Below the pieces are notes generated by a model, which was not told where the DNA came from, ran no database searches, and saw only the letters and a program-made list of their open reading frames with translations. A stretch of 64,000 nucleotides of DNA from Terasakiella brassicae. GTDB lineage: Bacteria > Pseudomonadota > Alphaproteobacteria > Rhodospirillales > Terasakiellaceae. The stretch lies in contig NZ_BMHV01000014.1 of the NCBI RefSeq assembly GCF_014641495.1, forward strand, positions 24,463 through 88,462, given 5' to 3'. Numbering within the stretch: position 1 is the stretch's first letter; every line of letters starts with the position of its first letter. Of the stretch, positions 63,676 to 64,000 are shown one piece after another. The translations under genes were made by a program, and so were the position numbers.

Positions 63676-64000
63676 TGTAGCTGTCTTGACTTGGACCCGT
63701 CCCCTAAAACTGGAGAGCACCTTCTCCATTTAGGCGGCCTTTAATTCAAACTGCATCGGACTTATGTTTCCCAGATATGAATGACGACGTTTGGGATTGT
63801 AAAATCGATTGATGTATCTGAACAAGACTTTTTCTGCCTGTTCTCTTGTCTCCAACTTCATCCGCCAGATGAATTCGGCTTTCAGGGATTTGAAAAAGGT
63901 TTCAACAGCGGCATTATCATAACAATTTCCTTTGCCTGACATGGAAGCTTTGAAGCCATGTTTTCTGAGCAGTTTTTGATAATCGTGCGAGCAATATTGA
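63676..64000 (-). mobile_element. IS3-family insertion sequence, truncated by window end
   Basis: The terminus TGTAGCTGTCTTGACTTGGA is followed 54 bases later by the end of an orfB transposase gene on the minus strand. The other IS end and orfA lie beyond the window. Confidence 0.75.
63730..63999 (-). CDS. IS3-family transposase OrfB, C-terminal part
   Basis: About 89 codons visible of roughly 270-290. The frame reads QYCSHDYQKLLRKHGFKAS, then MSGKGNCYDNAAVETFFKSLK: the DDE-type integrase core around the final catalytic Glu (AVETFFKSLK) of IS3 elements, followed by RYINRFYNPKRRHSYLG, also typical. It extends past base 64000 on the minus strand, so the start codon, the first two catalytic Asp residues and orfA are not visible. 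Confidence 0.9.
   Translation of the reverse strand, partial: QYCSHDYQKLLRKHGFKASMSGKGNCYDNAAVETFFKSLKAEFIWRMKLETREQAEKVLFRYINRFYNPKRRHSYLGNISPMQFELKAA

Noticed and set aside
63676..64000. IS end interpreted as part of repeat copy 3
   Set aside because: The orfB gene continues with a typical IS3 motif and the terminus TGTAGCTGTC is unrelated to the repeat.

Overview
The window looks like chromosomal DNA of an alphaproteobacterium, probably a free-living or marine member of the Rhodospirillales and relatives. This is inferred from gene content only: a COQ9 protein, a TIGR02186 plus TauE/SafE-type pair, ribosomal protein S9 with an N-terminal extension, a ribbon-helix-helix RHH_4 protein, YdcH-type small proteins and two bacteriohemerythrins. 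No rRNA, tRNA or CRISPR array was seen.

Layout. 1-4.7 kb: 3' part of a surface-polysaccharide-type locus (asparagine synthase, sugar epimerase), a DinB-like protein, a P-loop kinase, two small proteins, and a candidate structured small RNA at about 3354-3463. 4.79-23.63 kb: an integrative element inserted in the 3' end of rpsI. A tyrosine integrase lies next to the left att core, and near-identical 12-bp cores sit at 4790-4801 and 23621-23632. The element carries a divergent cI/cro-like regulator pair, secreted proteins of unknown role, a helicase with a possible primase domain, a serine recombinase with nearby repeated sites, and a cargo block with the look of a defence island: an HslV-like Ntn hydrolase, a family gene interrupted by an in-frame TGA, an HNH nuclease, a PD-(D/E)xK/ImmA-IrrE fusion, and a TIR-like protein with a hydrophobic partner. 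A palindrome of the form GTTGAAAGTTTCAAC recurs four times, all within the element.

23.6-64 kb is ordinary core genome: rplM-rpsI; uracil salvage and uptake (upp, a UraA-type permease); an enoyl-CoA hydratase relative; metY; transketolase-aldolase-rpe; ppnP; a HepT/MntA toxin-antitoxin pair; uvrA and ssb, divergent; pntA-pntB; rpsU; a hybrid histidine kinase; def; COQ9; purE-purK; two GGDEF proteins; and 6-phosphofructokinase. The window ends inside an IS3-family insertion sequence.

The most unusual structures outside the element are: (1) a roughly 167-bp MITE-like repeat, present as two full copies and one truncated copy, that sits in Rho-independent terminators and is flanked by two copies of the terminator hairpin; (2) rpsU, which has a perfect Shine-Dalgarno sequence placed for an AUC start codon; and (3) the rpsI-targeting element itself with its nuclease/protease cargo. 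All functional statements rest on reading motifs by eye; no database search was run.
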